From Segatella copri (GTDB taxonomy: Bacteria > Bacteroidota > Bacteroidia > Bacteroidales > Bacteroidaceae), in the NCBI RefSeq assembly GCF_026015295.1, contig NZ_JAPDUW010000001.1, positions 1,674,001 to 1,738,000 on the forward strand: a stretch of DNA of 64,000 nucleotides, given 5' to 3'. The notes beneath the pieces were generated by a model that saw nothing but the letters and a program-made list of their open reading frames with translations, was not told where the DNA came from and searched no databases. Position numbers and translations under genes: made by a program. This document shows, piece by piece, positions 53,390 through 63,004 of the stretch. Numbering within the stretch: position 1 is the stretch's first letter; each line of letters begins with the position of its first letter.

Positions 53390-55881
53390 GTGCGCCCGTC
53401 AAGGCTGCATAAATAACTATTCCATTAGCAAGGAATTAGGCAAGTGTACATTGAAAAGACCTATCATCCGCCTACTTATCCATTCAACGAAAGACGATGG
53501 GGAGTGTAGCATGTAGGAAATCCATAAGTCAATCAGCTATCAGATTGCGACTGAATGGTGGGATGAAAAGATAGACAAAGGATAAAATCTATACTGATTG
53601 AATGATAGTCCAAGCGGTATCTGCGCGTACCTGCAACGTAAGATAGCTAAACTCGTTGTATCGTGACACTCATTTTCCAGTCTTTGAGGAGAATAGAGCA
53701 TGTACTTGTCACGACGCATCTGCAATAAGCAGAAAAGGACGAAAGTCATATCCTCCTGTCTATCAGGCAAGAGTTATTATGCAAGCAAACGGGGATTGCC
53801 TAAATCGGAAAGCCACTTGTAAGGCTATGAGGTGCAGACCTCTGAATATCTGACAAGGCAACGGAGCCTCCGTAGTAGTCCGAGCAGGATAATGACCTGC
53901 ACATGGCAAAGGGAGGCAGTTAATTCTTTTAATACAATTAATGAAAAATGTGTGAGACATTATGAGAAATTCAGAAAGAGTATTAAACAGTCTGGCTATA
54001 CACAGCCGACAACCGAACTATAAATTTGAGCGGCTTTACCGCCTGCTCTTCAATGAACAGATGTACTATGCTGCCTATCAGCGCATTTATGCAAAGGAGG
54101 GTAACATGACCAAGGGGGCAGACAACGCCACCATTGACCACATGAGTATATCACGCATTGAAAAACTGATAATTTCGTTGAAAGACGAGTCATATCAGCC
54201 CATACCGTCAAGGAGAGTTTATATTCCCAAGAAGAATGGGAAGAAACGACCTCTTGGCATACCCACATTCAACGACAAACTTCTGCAAGAAGTTGTCAGA
54301 ATGATTTTGGAAGCGATATATGAAGGTAGCTTTGACAACAATTCCCATGGTTTTAGACCCAAGCGAAGTTGTCATACAGCCTTGCAACAAATTCAAAAGT
54401 CATTCAATGGGACACGTTGGTTCATAGAAGGGGACATCAAAGGCTTCTTTGACAATATCAATCATAACACATTGATAGACATTTTAAGGAAGCGAATTGA
54501 CGATGAGCGTTTTCTTCGATTGATACGCAAGTTCCTCAATGCGGGATTTATTGAAAATTGGGTATTCAACAAAACATATAGTGGCACGCCACAAGGTGGA
54601 ATAATCAGCCCGATATTGGCAAACATCTACCTTGACCAACTTGACACTTATATGCGTGAATACATCCAAAAATTCAACAAGGGCAAGGAAAGATCAGACA
54701 ATCCCGAAAGGGTGAAATTTGAGTACGGCAAAAGTCGTGCAGTGTTGAAACTCAAAGCGGTAACAGACAGGGAAGAGCGCAAATCCATAGTCAAAGAAAT
54801 AAAACACTTTGATAAGGAAAGAGCAAAAATTCCTTGTGGTGTGGATATGGATGCAAATTTCAGACGCCTAAAATATGTACGGTATGCAGATGATTTTCTG
54901 TGTGCTGTCATTGGAACAAAGAAAGAGGCGGAAGCCATCAAGCAGGACATCAAAAAGTTCCTTGCCGAGAAGCTTTCGCTTGAACTTTCAGATGAGAAGA
55001 CACTCATTACACATGGAAGAAAGTCTGCAAAGTTCCTCGGCTATGAAATCTATATCCGCAAATCTGTATTGACCAAGAGAAACAAGGCTGGCAGATTGAC
55101 AAGACCCTTTAATAATAAGGTGTACTTGAAGATGCCGACGCAAGTGATTAGAAAGAAACTCCTTGACTATGGTGCATTGGAGATAAAGATGCACAATGGA
55201 AAGGAGTTTTACAAGCCTAAGCACCGACCATATCTCATCAACAGTGATGACTTGGAAATCTTGGAAAGATACAATGCTGAAATAAGAGGTATCTATAACT
55301 TCTATTCAATAGCAAACAATTGTCATTCGCTTCATACATTCAAGTATATCATGGAGTATAGCATGTACAAAACCTATGCGTCCAAGTATAGAAGTTCTGT
55401 AGTGCAAATCTGCAAGAAATACAAGAAAGACGGAGTGTTCACAGTAAGCTATAAGAACAGAAAAGGACAAACCTTAAAGAGGCAGTTTTACCACGATGGG
55501 TTCAAGCGTAAGAAACAAGAATATGGAGATTGCTATGACAGATTACCTGTTCAATACTTTTACCACGGAACAAGTCTTATCGACAGATTAAAGGCAAACC
55601 GTTGTGAATTGTGTGGAAAGGAAAACGTAAAACTTGATATGCACCATGTGAGAAAACTCAAAGACCTTCAAGGAAAGGAAGATTGGGAACGCCACATGAT
55701 TGCACGCAAGCGTAAGACGATAGCTTTATGTCGTAGCTGCCATAAGAAAGTCCATTACGGTAGTATAGACTGATAGAATTAATGGAGAGCCGGATACGCC
55801 GAAATGTGTAAGTCCGGTTCGGGGGCGAGCATTTGGAAACCTACCATAGTAATATGGCAAGGCGCTGGATGCTTAGCCTAC
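53390..55881 (+). mobile_element. Group II intron 2 (2492 bp) in traG
   Basis: 5' end GTGCGCCC and 3' end GCTTAGCCTAC. Joining after the first base of a codon restores FEIDSIK-DHPILFPVTTIII. Domain V lies at 55787-55820 (GAGCCGGATACG, GAAA-type loop, TGTAAGTCCGGTTC). A hairpin ATTTTCC-agtctttga-GGAGAAT (53672-53694) exposes CTTTGA (53682-53687), which can pair, with one G-U, with the last six exon bases TCAAGG. Sense orientation, encodes a maturase with an intact HNH. Differs from intron 1 throughout. Confidence 0.93.
53962..55773 (+). CDS. ltrA: Group II intron reverse transcriptase/maturase with HNH domain
   Basis: 603 residues. RT domain with GTPQGGIISPILANIYLD and YADD at residues 308-311, a long insertion before the YADD motif (KGKERSDNPERVKFEYGKSRAV...), maturase domain, and an intact C-terminal HNH endonuclease (CELCG 548-552, HH at 561-562, CRSCHKKVH). 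It should splice and retrohome intron 2. The insertion and HNH distinguish it from the maturase of intron 1. Confidence 0.95.
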   Translation: MRNSERVLNSLAIHSRQPNYKFERLYRLLFNEQMYYAAYQRIYAKEGNMTKGADNATIDHMSISRIEKLIISLKDESYQPIPSRRVYIPKKNGKKRPLGIPTFNDKLLQEVVRMILEAIYEGSFDNNSHGFRPKRSCHTALQQIQKSFNGTRWFIEGDIKGFFDNINHNTLIDILRKRIDDERFLRLIRKFLNAGFIENWVFNKTYSGTPQGGIISPILANIYLDQLDTYMREYIQKFNKGKERSDNPERVKFEYGKSRAVLKLKAVTDREERKSIVKEIKHFDKERAKIPCGVDMDANFRRLKYVRYADDFLCAVIGTKKEAEAIKQDIKKFLAEKLSLELSDEKTLITHGRKSAKFLGYEIYIRKSVLTKRNKAGRLTRPFNNKVYLKMPTQVIRKKLLDYGALEIKMHNGKEFYKPKHRPYLINSDDLEILERYNAEIRGIYNFYSIANNCHSLHTFKYIMEYSMYKTYASKYRSSVVQICKKYKKDGVFTVSYKNRKGQTLKRQFYHDGFKRKKQEYGDCYDRLPVQYFYHGTSLIDRLKANRCELCGKENVKLDMHHVRKLKDLQGKEDWERHMIARKRKTIALCRSCHKKVHYGSID

Positions 55882-56468
55882 ACCATCCAATCCTGTTCCC
55901 GGTCACGACCATCATCATCATGGAGTTGTTCATCAACAAGATGCGCCGCCTGAAAGGCATCCGTAAGATGATAGTGATAGAGGAGGCATGGAAAGCGATA
56001 GCTTCGGCAAACATGGCTTCCTATATCAAGTATCTCTATAAGACGGTCAGAAAGTTCTTCGGTGAGGCGGTTGTGGTGACGCAGGAAGTCGAGGACATCA
56101 TATCCTCCGCTATCGTGAAGGACAGTATCATCAACAACTCAGACTGCAAGATACTCCTTGACCAGAGGAAGTTCATGAACAAGTTCGAGCAGATACAGTC
56201 ATTGCTCGGATTGACGGAAAAGGAGAAGTCGCAGATTCTCTCCATCAACCAGTCCAACGACCCGTCACGTCTCTACAAGGAAGTATGGATAGGACTTGGC
56301 GGAACGCAGTCGGCAGTATATGCCACAGAGGTGTCCACGCAGGAATATCTCGCCTATACGACTGAAGAAAGTGAGAAACTGGAGGTAAGGGCATTGGCGG
56401 AGAAACTCGGTGACGACATGGAAGCTGCCATCCGACAGCTTGCAGAGGACAAACAAGAGAACAAGTAA
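55882..56468 (+). CDS. traG: TraG, VirB4-like ATPase, 3' exon
   Basis: 195 codons including the stop, continuing from 53389. It begins DHPILFPVTTIIIMELFINKM and holds Walker B (KMIVIEEAWKAIA, around residues 668-676 of the joined protein) and the later ATPase motifs (VVVTQEVEDI, LLDQRKF). An ATG at 55833 exists upstream but lies in the intron. Confidence 0.9.
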
Positions 56469-56477
56469 ATTCATTAT

Positions 56478-56489
56478 CCACTTAATCCA
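56478..56489 (+). repeat. CCACTTAATCCA motif before traI
   Basis: Exact copy, followed by AAAAGT, 9 bp before ATG 56499. Confidence 0.5.
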
Positions 56490-56498
56490 AAAGTAAAA

Positions 56499-57128
56499 AT
56501 GAGAACAAAAGTAATCATGACAATCTGCCTGTTCCTGCTGATGGTAGGAAAGGCAAGCGCACAGTGGTCTGTCATAGATCCTACCAACATTGCGCAGAGT
56601 ATCATCAACTCGTCCAACAACATCGTCCACACGTCTTCGACGGCTCAGAACATGATCAACAACTTCAAGGAGACCGTGAAAATTTACGAGCAGGGCAAGA
56701 AGTACTACGATGCGCTGAAGTCGGTGAACAACCTCGTCAAGGACGCACGCAAGGTGCAGCAGACCATCCTCATGGTGGGTGACATCACGGACATCTACAT
56801 CAACAACTACCAGAAGATGATGCACGATGACAATTTTTCCGTGGAGGAACTCTCCGCCATCGGCTTCGGCTACACCAAACTGCTGGAGGAAAGCAACGAT
56901 GTGCTGACAGAACTGAAGAACGTGGTGAACATCACGACCCTTTCCATGACGGACAAGGAGCGAATGGACGTGGTGGAACGCTGCTACTCGAAGATGAAGC
57001 GTTACCGCAATCTCGTGAGCTACTACACCAACAAGAACATTTCCGTGAGTTATCTGCGTGCCAAGAAGAAAAACGACCTCGACCGCATCATGGGACTCTA
57101 CGGCAAGTCAAACGAGAAATACTGGTAG
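56499..57128 (+). CDS. traI: TraI, DUF4141 protein
   Basis: 209 residues with a signal peptide (cleavage near ASAQ) and an otherwise helical sequence (STAQNMINNFKETVKIYEQGKKYYDALKSVNNL). DUF4141 proteins occupy the VirB5-like, periplasmic position in Bacteroidales tra operons. Followed by traJ after 3 bp. Confidence 0.85.
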   Translation: MRTKVIMTICLFLLMVGKASAQWSVIDPTNIAQSIINSSNNIVHTSSTAQNMINNFKETVKIYEQGKKYYDALKSVNNLVKDARKVQQTILMVGDITDIYINNYQKMMHDDNFSVEELSAIGFGYTKLLEESNDVLTELKNVVNITTLSMTDKERMDVVERCYSKMKRYRNLVSYYTNKNISVSYLRAKKKNDLDRIMGLYGKSNEKYW

Positions 57129-57131
57129 CCT

Positions 57132-58145
57132 ATGGATTTCGAGAATCTTCACCAGATACTGCGTTCCCTGTATGACGAGATGATGCCGCTGTGTTCCGAC
57201 ATGACGGACATTGCCAAGGGACTTGCAGGACTTGGGGCGCTGTTCTATGTCGCCCTGAGGGTTTGGCAGTCACTGTCAAGGGCAGAGCCGATAGATGTAT
57301 TTCCGCTGCTCCGTCCGTTTGCCATCGGACTTGCCATCATGTTCTTCCCGACCATCGTGCTCGGTACGCTCAACAGCGTGATGAGTCCCATTGTGCAAGG
57401 TACACATTCCATGCTGGAGACACAGACCTTCGACATGAATGAATACCGGGCGCAGAAAGACAAGTTGGAGTATGAGGCGATGAAACGCAATCCGGAAACT
57501 GCATACCTTGTGAGCAACGAGGAGTTTGACAAGCAGCTTGACGAACTCGGCTGGTCACCCGGCGACGTGGTGACAATGGCGGGAATGTATGTGGAGCGTG
57601 GCATGTACAGCATGAAGAAGAGCATCCGTGATTTCTTCCGTGAACTGCTGGAGCTGCTGTTCCAAGCCGCTGCACTGGTCATAGACGTGCTAAGGACATT
57701 CTTCCTCATCGTCCTGTCCATCCTCGGACCGCTTTGTTTCGCCATATCGGTATGGGACGGATTCCAGTCCACGCTGACGCAATGGTTCTGCAGGTACATA
57801 CAGATTTATCTCTGGCTACCCGTTTCGGACTTGTTCAGTACCATCCTTGCCAAGATACAGGTGCTGATGCTGCAAAACGACATCGAGGCATTGCAGAACG
57901 ACCCGAACTTTTCCATTGAGGCAAGCAACGGTGTTTACATCGTTTTCCTCATCATCGGAATCATCGGTTACTTCACCATACCGACCGTGGCGGGATGGAT
58001 CATACAGGCAGGTGGCGGCATCGGCAACTACAACCGGAACGTGAACACGGCAGGCTCACTGGGCGGAAGCATCGCAGGAGCAACGGCTGGAAATGTGGCA
58101 GGACGTGCCGGAAGGCTCATCAAGAGCGGATTTAAGAAAATATAG
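57132..58145 (+). CDS. traJ: TraJ, VirB6-like membrane protein
   Basis: 337 residues with several membrane segments (LAGLGALFYVALRVW, FAIGLAIMFFPTIVL, VLRTFFLIVLSILGPLCFAISVW, IVFLIIGIIGYFTIPTVAGWII) and a Gly/Ala-rich C-terminus. Polytopic VirB6-type proteins form part of the inner-membrane channel. Confidence 0.9.
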   Translation: MDFENLHQILRSLYDEMMPLCSDMTDIAKGLAGLGALFYVALRVWQSLSRAEPIDVFPLLRPFAIGLAIMFFPTIVLGTLNSVMSPIVQGTHSMLETQTFDMNEYRAQKDKLEYEAMKRNPETAYLVSNEEFDKQLDELGWSPGDVVTMAGMYVERGMYSMKKSIRDFFRELLELLFQAAALVIDVLRTFFLIVLSILGPLCFAISVWDGFQSTLTQWFCRYIQIYLWLPVSDLFSTILAKIQVLMLQNDIEALQNDPNFSIEASNGVYIVFLIIGIIGYFTIPTVAGWIIQAGGGIGNYNRNVNTAGSLGGSIAGATAGNVAGRAGRLIKSGFKKI

Positions 58146-58175
58146 TCATTCATGAACAATACAACGAAAAGAAAA

Positions 58176-58799
58176 ATGGAATTCAAGTCATTGAAGAATA
58201 TCGAGACCTCGTTCAGACAGATACGCCTGTTCTGCATCGTCCTCGTCATCGGTTGCGCTGTTGTTGCAATATGCTCGGTGGTGTTCGCATTCCGATTTGC
58301 GGAGAAGCAGCGCGAGAAGATATACGTCCTTGACGGAGGCAAGTCGCTGATGCTCGCCCTCTCGCAAGACCTGTCACAGAACAGACCTGCCGAGGCAAGG
58401 GAACACGTGAGACGCTTTCATGAGCTGTTCTTTACGCTATCTCCCGAAAAGAGCGCCATCGAGCACAACGTGAAACGAGCCTTGCTGCTGGCAGACAAGA
58501 GCGCATACAACTATTACCAGGACTTTGCGGAGAAAGGTTTTTATAACCGACTTATTGCGGGAAACATCAACCAGTCGCTGCAAGTTGACAGCGTGGTCTG
58601 TAACTTTGATAACTACCCTTATCAAGCCAAGACCTACGCACGGCAGGTGATACTCCGAGAGAGCAACGTGACGGAGAGAAGTCTTGTCACCGTATGCAGG
58701 TTGGTGAACGCCACACGCTCCGATGATAACCCGAATGGTTTTACCATTGAAGGTTTCACCATTGTGGAGAACAGGGACATCAGTACAGTAGAACGATAA
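58176..58799 (+). CDS. traK: TraK, VirB8-like protein
   Basis: 207 residues from ATG 58176 (MEFKSLKNIE...); ATG 58152 is an alternative. One N-terminal membrane helix (LFCIVLVIGCAVVAICSVVFAF), then a periplasmic domain with an NTF2-like fold pattern typical of VirB8 (EHVRRFHELFFTL...FAEKGFYNRLIAGNINQSLQVDS). Scaffold of the inner-membrane channel complex. Confidence 0.88.
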   Translation: MEFKSLKNIETSFRQIRLFCIVLVIGCAVVAICSVVFAFRFAEKQREKIYVLDGGKSLMLALSQDLSQNRPAEAREHVRRFHELFFTLSPEKSAIEHNVKRALLLADKSAYNYYQDFAEKGFYNRLIAGNINQSLQVDSVVCNFDNYPYQAKTYARQVILRESNVTERSLVTVCRLVNATRSDDNPNGFTIEGFTIVENRDISTVER

Positions 58800-58810
58800 A
58801 AATAGCAAGA

Positions 58811-59101
58811 ATGGAAAATCCAATTAAGACAATCCAAGAAAAGGTGAATGGTATGAAGGGAAGACTGCGTGACAGGCTGGATTCCCTTCCGCCAAGGGTG
58901 AGACTGAAAGTCGTGCTTGTCATGTTCGGCTTGTTTACCCTCTGTAGCCTTTACATGATAGGTTCAGCCATCATCAACTTTGGAAACGGCAAGACCTCTA
59001 ATATAGAGGTTGAGCACATTGAGAGTGTAAAGTTGCCTACCGACAAGGGGCAGCAAGTGACCAACCACAATGAATTGATACATGGAGAAGGAGAAGAATG
59101 A
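58811..59101 (+). CDS. traL: TraL, DUF3989 small membrane protein
   Basis: 96 residues with one central membrane helix (KVVLVMFGLFTLCSLYMIGSAIINF) and a charged N-terminus. Overlaps traM by 20 bp. Function unknown; conserved in CTnDOT-type operons. Confidence 0.8.
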   Translation: MENPIKTIQEKVNGMKGRLRDRLDSLPPRVRLKVVLVMFGLFTLCSLYMIGSAIINFGNGKTSNIEVEHIESVKLPTDKGQQVTNHNELIHGEGEE

Positions 59102-60425
59102 CAAGGTGGAGACGGATAAGGCTCCAAAGGAAAAGAAGTCTTTGACAGAGGAACAGCGTATCAAGCGCAACAAGATGATAGCCATACCGTGCATGTGTCT
59201 TGTCTGCGGTCTGGTGCTATGGCTTATCTTCAAGCCGTCTGCATCAGAGGGTGAGAAAGGCAGCAAGGGATTCAACATGGAAATGCCCGATGCGGAGAAG
59301 ACAGATGTGGAGGCGGACAAGCGCAAGGCATACTCCAAGGAGGATCTTGCCAACAAGCAAAAGGAAAAAAGCAGAGCAATGAACTCTCTTGGTGAGTACA
59401 TGCCAGGCATTGATTCGACTGCTACACGGCAAGAAAAGGACTTTGACCTGATGCAGTCTGGGCAGCAGCCAACAAAAGCGGAAAGACAGGAGGCGGATGC
59501 CATCCGCTCGTCTGCCGAGGCATACCAAACCTTGAACACGACCTTGGGCGGTTTCTATGAACAGCCACAGCAAGGGGGAAGCAGCGAAGATGCTGAGTTG
59601 AGAAAACGTCTTGACGAGCTGGAGGCAAGCATGATGCAACAGGAAAACAAGCGTTCCAATATGGACGAGCAAGTTGCCCTTATGGAGAAGTCCTATCAAC
59701 TTGCGGCAAAGTACATGCCTGGTGGAAATGCCAATGCGGCAAGTCCTTCATCGGCAGAAACTGCAACAGAGGAAAACAAGGAAGTTGTCACCAAGGGCAA
59801 GAAAGCCAAGATTACACCTGTAAGGCAAGTTCAAAGGCGTGTAGTCTCGTCCTTGAACCGCCCCATGAGTAACGGGGAGTTTGTAGCCTCTTACTCGGAA
59901 AAGGCTTCGGCAAGGTTCAATACCGCCATCGGAAGAGGTGGTGTTTCCGACAAAAACACGATTTCTGCCTGCATCCACGGCAACCAGACCATAACGGACG
60001 GACAGGCAGTAAGGTTGAGATTGTTGGAATCTATGCGTGTCGGCAATAGGGATATACCACGAAATTCTGTCATTGTCGGAGTGGCACGATTGCAAGGCGA
60101 AAGGCTTTCCATAGCCTTGAAGTCCATTGAGCACAACGGCATGATTATCCCGATTGAGCTTGCAGTCTATGACAATGACGGTCAGGAGGGTATCTTCATC
60201 CCGAAGTCGATGGAGGTTGACGCAGCCAAGGAAGTGGGTGCCAACATGGGAAGCTCGCTGAACAGCAGCATCAACATTTCCTCCAATGCCGGGGCACAAC
60301 TTGCCTCCGACTTGGGAAAAGGTGTCATACAAGGCGTGTCGCAGTATATTTCCAAGAAGATGCGTACCGTCAAGATACACCTGAAGGCTGGCTACAGGGT
60401 CATGCTCTACCAAGAGGAAAATTAG
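59082..60425 (+). CDS. traM: TraM, VirB10-like protein
   Basis: 447 residues. One N-terminal membrane helix (MIAIPCMCLVCGLVLWLIF), a long charged middle region, and a C-terminal domain (ISACIHGNQTITDGQAVRLRLLESMRVGNRDIPRNSVIVG...VKIHLKAGYRVMLYQ) of the type found in conjugal transfer TraM/VirB10 proteins. It should bridge inner and outer membranes. Confidence 0.88.
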   Translation: MEKEKNDKVETDKAPKEKKSLTEEQRIKRNKMIAIPCMCLVCGLVLWLIFKPSASEGEKGSKGFNMEMPDAEKTDVEADKRKAYSKEDLANKQKEKSRAMNSLGEYMPGIDSTATRQEKDFDLMQSGQQPTKAERQEADAIRSSAEAYQTLNTTLGGFYEQPQQGGSSEDAELRKRLDELEASMMQQENKRSNMDEQVALMEKSYQLAAKYMPGGNANAASPSSAETATEENKEVVTKGKKAKITPVRQVQRRVVSSLNRPMSNGEFVASYSEKASARFNTAIGRGGVSDKNTISACIHGNQTITDGQAVRLRLLESMRVGNRDIPRNSVIVGVARLQGERLSIALKSIEHNGMIIPIELAVYDNDGQEGIFIPKSMEVDAAKEVGANMGSSLNSSINISSNAGAQLASDLGKGVIQGVSQYISKKMRTVKIHLKAGYRVMLYQEEN

Positions 60426-60447
60426 CCGAAAGGCAACAACATTTATA

Positions 60448-60459
60448 CCACTTAATCCA
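60448..60459 (+). repeat. CCACTTAATCCA motif before traN
   Basis: Exact copy, followed by AAAAGT as at the traI site, 25 bp before ATG 60485. Confidence 0.5.
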
Positions 60460-60484
60460 AAAGTTTAATTAAAAGCAAACTAAA

Positions 60485-61513
60485 ATGAAAAAGACAACAA
60501 TCATGTTCGCCCTTATGTTGGGCGTAGCCAGCACTGCATCAGCGCAGAAGACAGGCAAGAAAAAAGCGCAGAAGTCTGTAAAGACTGAGCAAGTAAGCAA
60601 TGTTTCTTCCGACCAGGAAGAGAAACTGACCTTGACCAAGGAGGTGTATCCGCAGAAGGAAGAGAACAGCAACTTCTATCACGGCTTGACCAAGAAGCTG
60701 ACCTTCGACCGCATGATTCCACCTCATGGTTTGGAAGTGACTTATGACAAGACTGTTCATATTCTCTTTCCTGCCTCTGTCAAGTACGTTGACTTGGGTT
60801 CAGAGGACCTTATTGCTGGCAAGGCGGACGGTGCAGAGAATGTTATCCGTGTAAAAGCAGCCGTGAAGAACTTCAAGAAAGAGACCAATATGAGCGTCAT
60901 CACGGAGGATGGCTCATTCTACACCTTCAATGTGAAGTATGCCAAGGAACCACTCATGCTCAATATCGAGATGGCGGACTTCATCCATGACGGTGAGGCG
61001 GTGAACCGTCCGAACAATGCGCAGGAGATTTATCTCAAGGAGTTGGGCAAGGAAAGTCCCATGCTGGTACACCTCATCATGAAGTCCATCCACAAGGAGA
61101 ACAAACGCAAGGTGAAGCACATCGGCAGCAAGCGTTTCGGAATCCAGTATCTTTTGAAGGGCATCTATGTACACAGTGACTTGCTGTATTTCCACACAGA
61201 AATCAAGAACCAGAGCAACGTGCCGTTTGACGTGGACTATATCACGTTCAAGGTGGTGGACAAGAAGGTGGCGAAACGAACCGCCATTCAGGAGCAGGTG
61301 CTTCTTCCTGTCCGTGCCTACAACTATGTGGTGCGTGTGGCTGGCAAGAAAACGGAGCAGACGGTGTTCTGCTTGCCGAAATTTACCATTCCCGACGACA
61401 AGGAGCTTGTCGTGGAGATGAACGAGAAGGAAGGCGGTCGCCATCAGTCGTTTGTCGTGGAGAACAGCGACTTGGTGCGAGCTTTGACAATCAACGAACT
61501 TAGCGTGAAGTAA
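60485..61513 (+). CDS. traN: TraN, DUF4138 VirB9-like protein
   Basis: 342 residues with a signal peptide (cleavage near ASAQ), a Lys-rich stretch, then beta-rich sequence (VTYDKTVHILFPASVKYVDLGSEDLIAGKADGAENVIRVKA). DUF4138/TraN proteins are the outer-membrane-core (VirB9-like) subunit of this transfer system. Confidence 0.88.
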   Translation: MKKTTIMFALMLGVASTASAQKTGKKKAQKSVKTEQVSNVSSDQEEKLTLTKEVYPQKEENSNFYHGLTKKLTFDRMIPPHGLEVTYDKTVHILFPASVKYVDLGSEDLIAGKADGAENVIRVKAAVKNFKKETNMSVITEDGSFYTFNVKYAKEPLMLNIEMADFIHDGEAVNRPNNAQEIYLKELGKESPMLVHLIMKSIHKENKRKVKHIGSKRFGIQYLLKGIYVHSDLLYFHTEIKNQSNVPFDVDYITFKVVDKKVAKRTAIQEQVLLPVRAYNYVVRVAGKKTEQTVFCLPKFTIPDDKELVVEMNEKEGGRHQSFVVENSDLVRALTINELSVK

Positions 61514-61516
61514 CGG

Positions 61517-62098
61517 ATGAAAAGAAGAAACATTGCAATCATGGCGATGCTTGCCCTCACCGCAGGGCAGGCATTCGCCCAAAGATGTCTTCCTCAGATG
61601 AAAGGCATCGAGGTGAAGGTCGGCATGGCTGACAGAGTGTATAACGGCAAGAAGTCCTGCAAGGCTGGCTATTATGCAGGTCTCGGACTTTCGAGCTATA
61701 CCAAGGGTGGTGACAAGTGGACGTATGGGGCGGAATATCTGCAAGTACATCAGCCTTACCGTGAAACTTCCGTTCCAATAGCACAAATGACGGGCGAGTT
61801 CGGTTATTCCTACAACTTCCTTTCCGACAACAGTAAGACGGTGCTGTTCTATATCGGAGGTACGGCACTGGCTGGCTATGAGTCCGTAAACTGGGGCAAG
61901 AGAACCATGTCAGACGGAGCGACCTTGCAGAACAAGGGAGCGTTTATCTATGGCGGTGCCGTGGCATTGGAAACGGAAATATACCTGTCGGATGCAATAG
62001 CTTTGACCGCTTCCGTTAAGGAAAGGCTTGTTTGGGGCAACAGCACGGGACATTTCCACACGCAGTTTGGCATTGGCATGAAGTTCATCATCAACTAA
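61517..62098 (+). CDS. traO: TraO, outer-membrane protein
   Basis: 193 residues, signal peptide (ending GQAFAQ), then alternating strands (YYAGLGLSSYTKGGDKWTYGAEYLQVHQPYRE..., ALTASVKERLVWGNSTGHFHTQFGIGMKFIIN) with a terminal aromatic-rich strand, a small beta barrel. Part of the outer-membrane side of the transfer apparatus. Starts 3 bp after traN. Confidence 0.85.
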   Translation: MKRRNIAIMAMLALTAGQAFAQRCLPQMKGIEVKVGMADRVYNGKKSCKAGYYAGLGLSSYTKGGDKWTYGAEYLQVHQPYRETSVPIAQMTGEFGYSYNFLSDNSKTVLFYIGGTALAGYESVNWGKRTMSDGATLQNKGAFIYGGAVALETEIYLSDAIALTASVKERLVWGNSTGHFHTQFGIGMKFIIN

Positions 62099-62110
62099 AA
62101 CAGTGAGCCT

Positions 62111-62980
62111 ATGGACATCAATGAAATCAAACAAGCGCCTATCGTGGACTTTCTCTATATTCTCGGCATTGAGCCTGTCAAGCACAAGGCTTCGGGACTT
62201 TGGTATCATGCGCCATACCGCAATGACCGCAATCCTTCGCTTCGGGTATCAACGGACAAGAATGTCTGGTATGATTATGGCATCGCCAGAGGTGGTGACA
62301 TCTTCAACCTCGCAGGGGAGTTCATCAACAGCAATGAGTTTGTGGCACAAGCCAAGTTCATATCTGAAACGCTTGGTGGTAGTTTCCCGACATCGTTTCC
62401 GCATTATCAAAGGATAGCAGAAAAGGCTGTGAAGGTAAAAGGCAATCCTTTTAGTGATATTGTGGAAAAGCCTTTGAGCCATCCTGCTCTCAGGCAGTAC
62501 TTGCGTGAGCGTGGCATATCGGCTGACGTGGCGAGCCGTTTCTGCTGTCAGGTGGAATACCGATATAATGGCAAACAGTTCTTTGCTGTCGGTTTCAAGA
62601 ACAACAGCGATGGCTACGAGATACGCAACCGCTTCTTCAAAGGTTGCGTGTCGCCAAAGGACATCACTCTCATTGGCAGGAACAGCAACGTCTGCCATCT
62701 GTACGAGGGTTTTATGGATTTCCTCTCTGCCGTAATTCTCGGCATAGGTCGTGGTGAGGATCATATTGTCCTCAATTCGGTGGCAAATATGCAAAAGGTG
62801 CATCATCTTTTGGATGGCTATGCACAAGTGTATTGTCACTTGGACAATGACGAAGCTGGCGAGAATGCCTGTGTCGAACTGCAAAAGCGATATGGCGATA
62901 AGGTCATTGACCATTCGCATCTATACACAGGTTACAAGGACTTGAACGAGTACCTGATGAGCCATAAGACAAGAAAGTAA
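62111..62980 (+). CDS. traP: TraP, primase-like Toprim protein
   Basis: 289 residues. The N-terminal half looks like a CHC2-type primase domain (YHAPYRNDRNPSLRVSTDKNVWYDYGIARGGDIFNLAG) but the zinc-binding Cys/His set is not retained. The second half has Toprim motifs (VCHLYEGFMDFL and CHLDNDEAGENA). It may prime the transferred strand or act elsewhere in DNA processing. Confidence 0.85.
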   Translation: MDINEIKQAPIVDFLYILGIEPVKHKASGLWYHAPYRNDRNPSLRVSTDKNVWYDYGIARGGDIFNLAGEFINSNEFVAQAKFISETLGGSFPTSFPHYQRIAEKAVKVKGNPFSDIVEKPLSHPALRQYLRERGISADVASRFCCQVEYRYNGKQFFAVGFKNNSDGYEIRNRFFKGCVSPKDITLIGRNSNVCHLYEGFMDFLSAVILGIGRGEDHIVLNSVANMQKVHHLLDGYAQVYCHLDNDEAGENACVELQKRYGDKVIDHSHLYTGYKDLNEYLMSHKTRK

Positions 62981-63004
62981 CAATCATTCAAAAACATCAA
63001 GACA

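Noticed and set aside
55833..55881. Separate short gene for the C-terminal half of TraG starting at 55833
   Set aside because: These bases are the 3' end of intron 2; the coding part begins at 55882 as the second exon.
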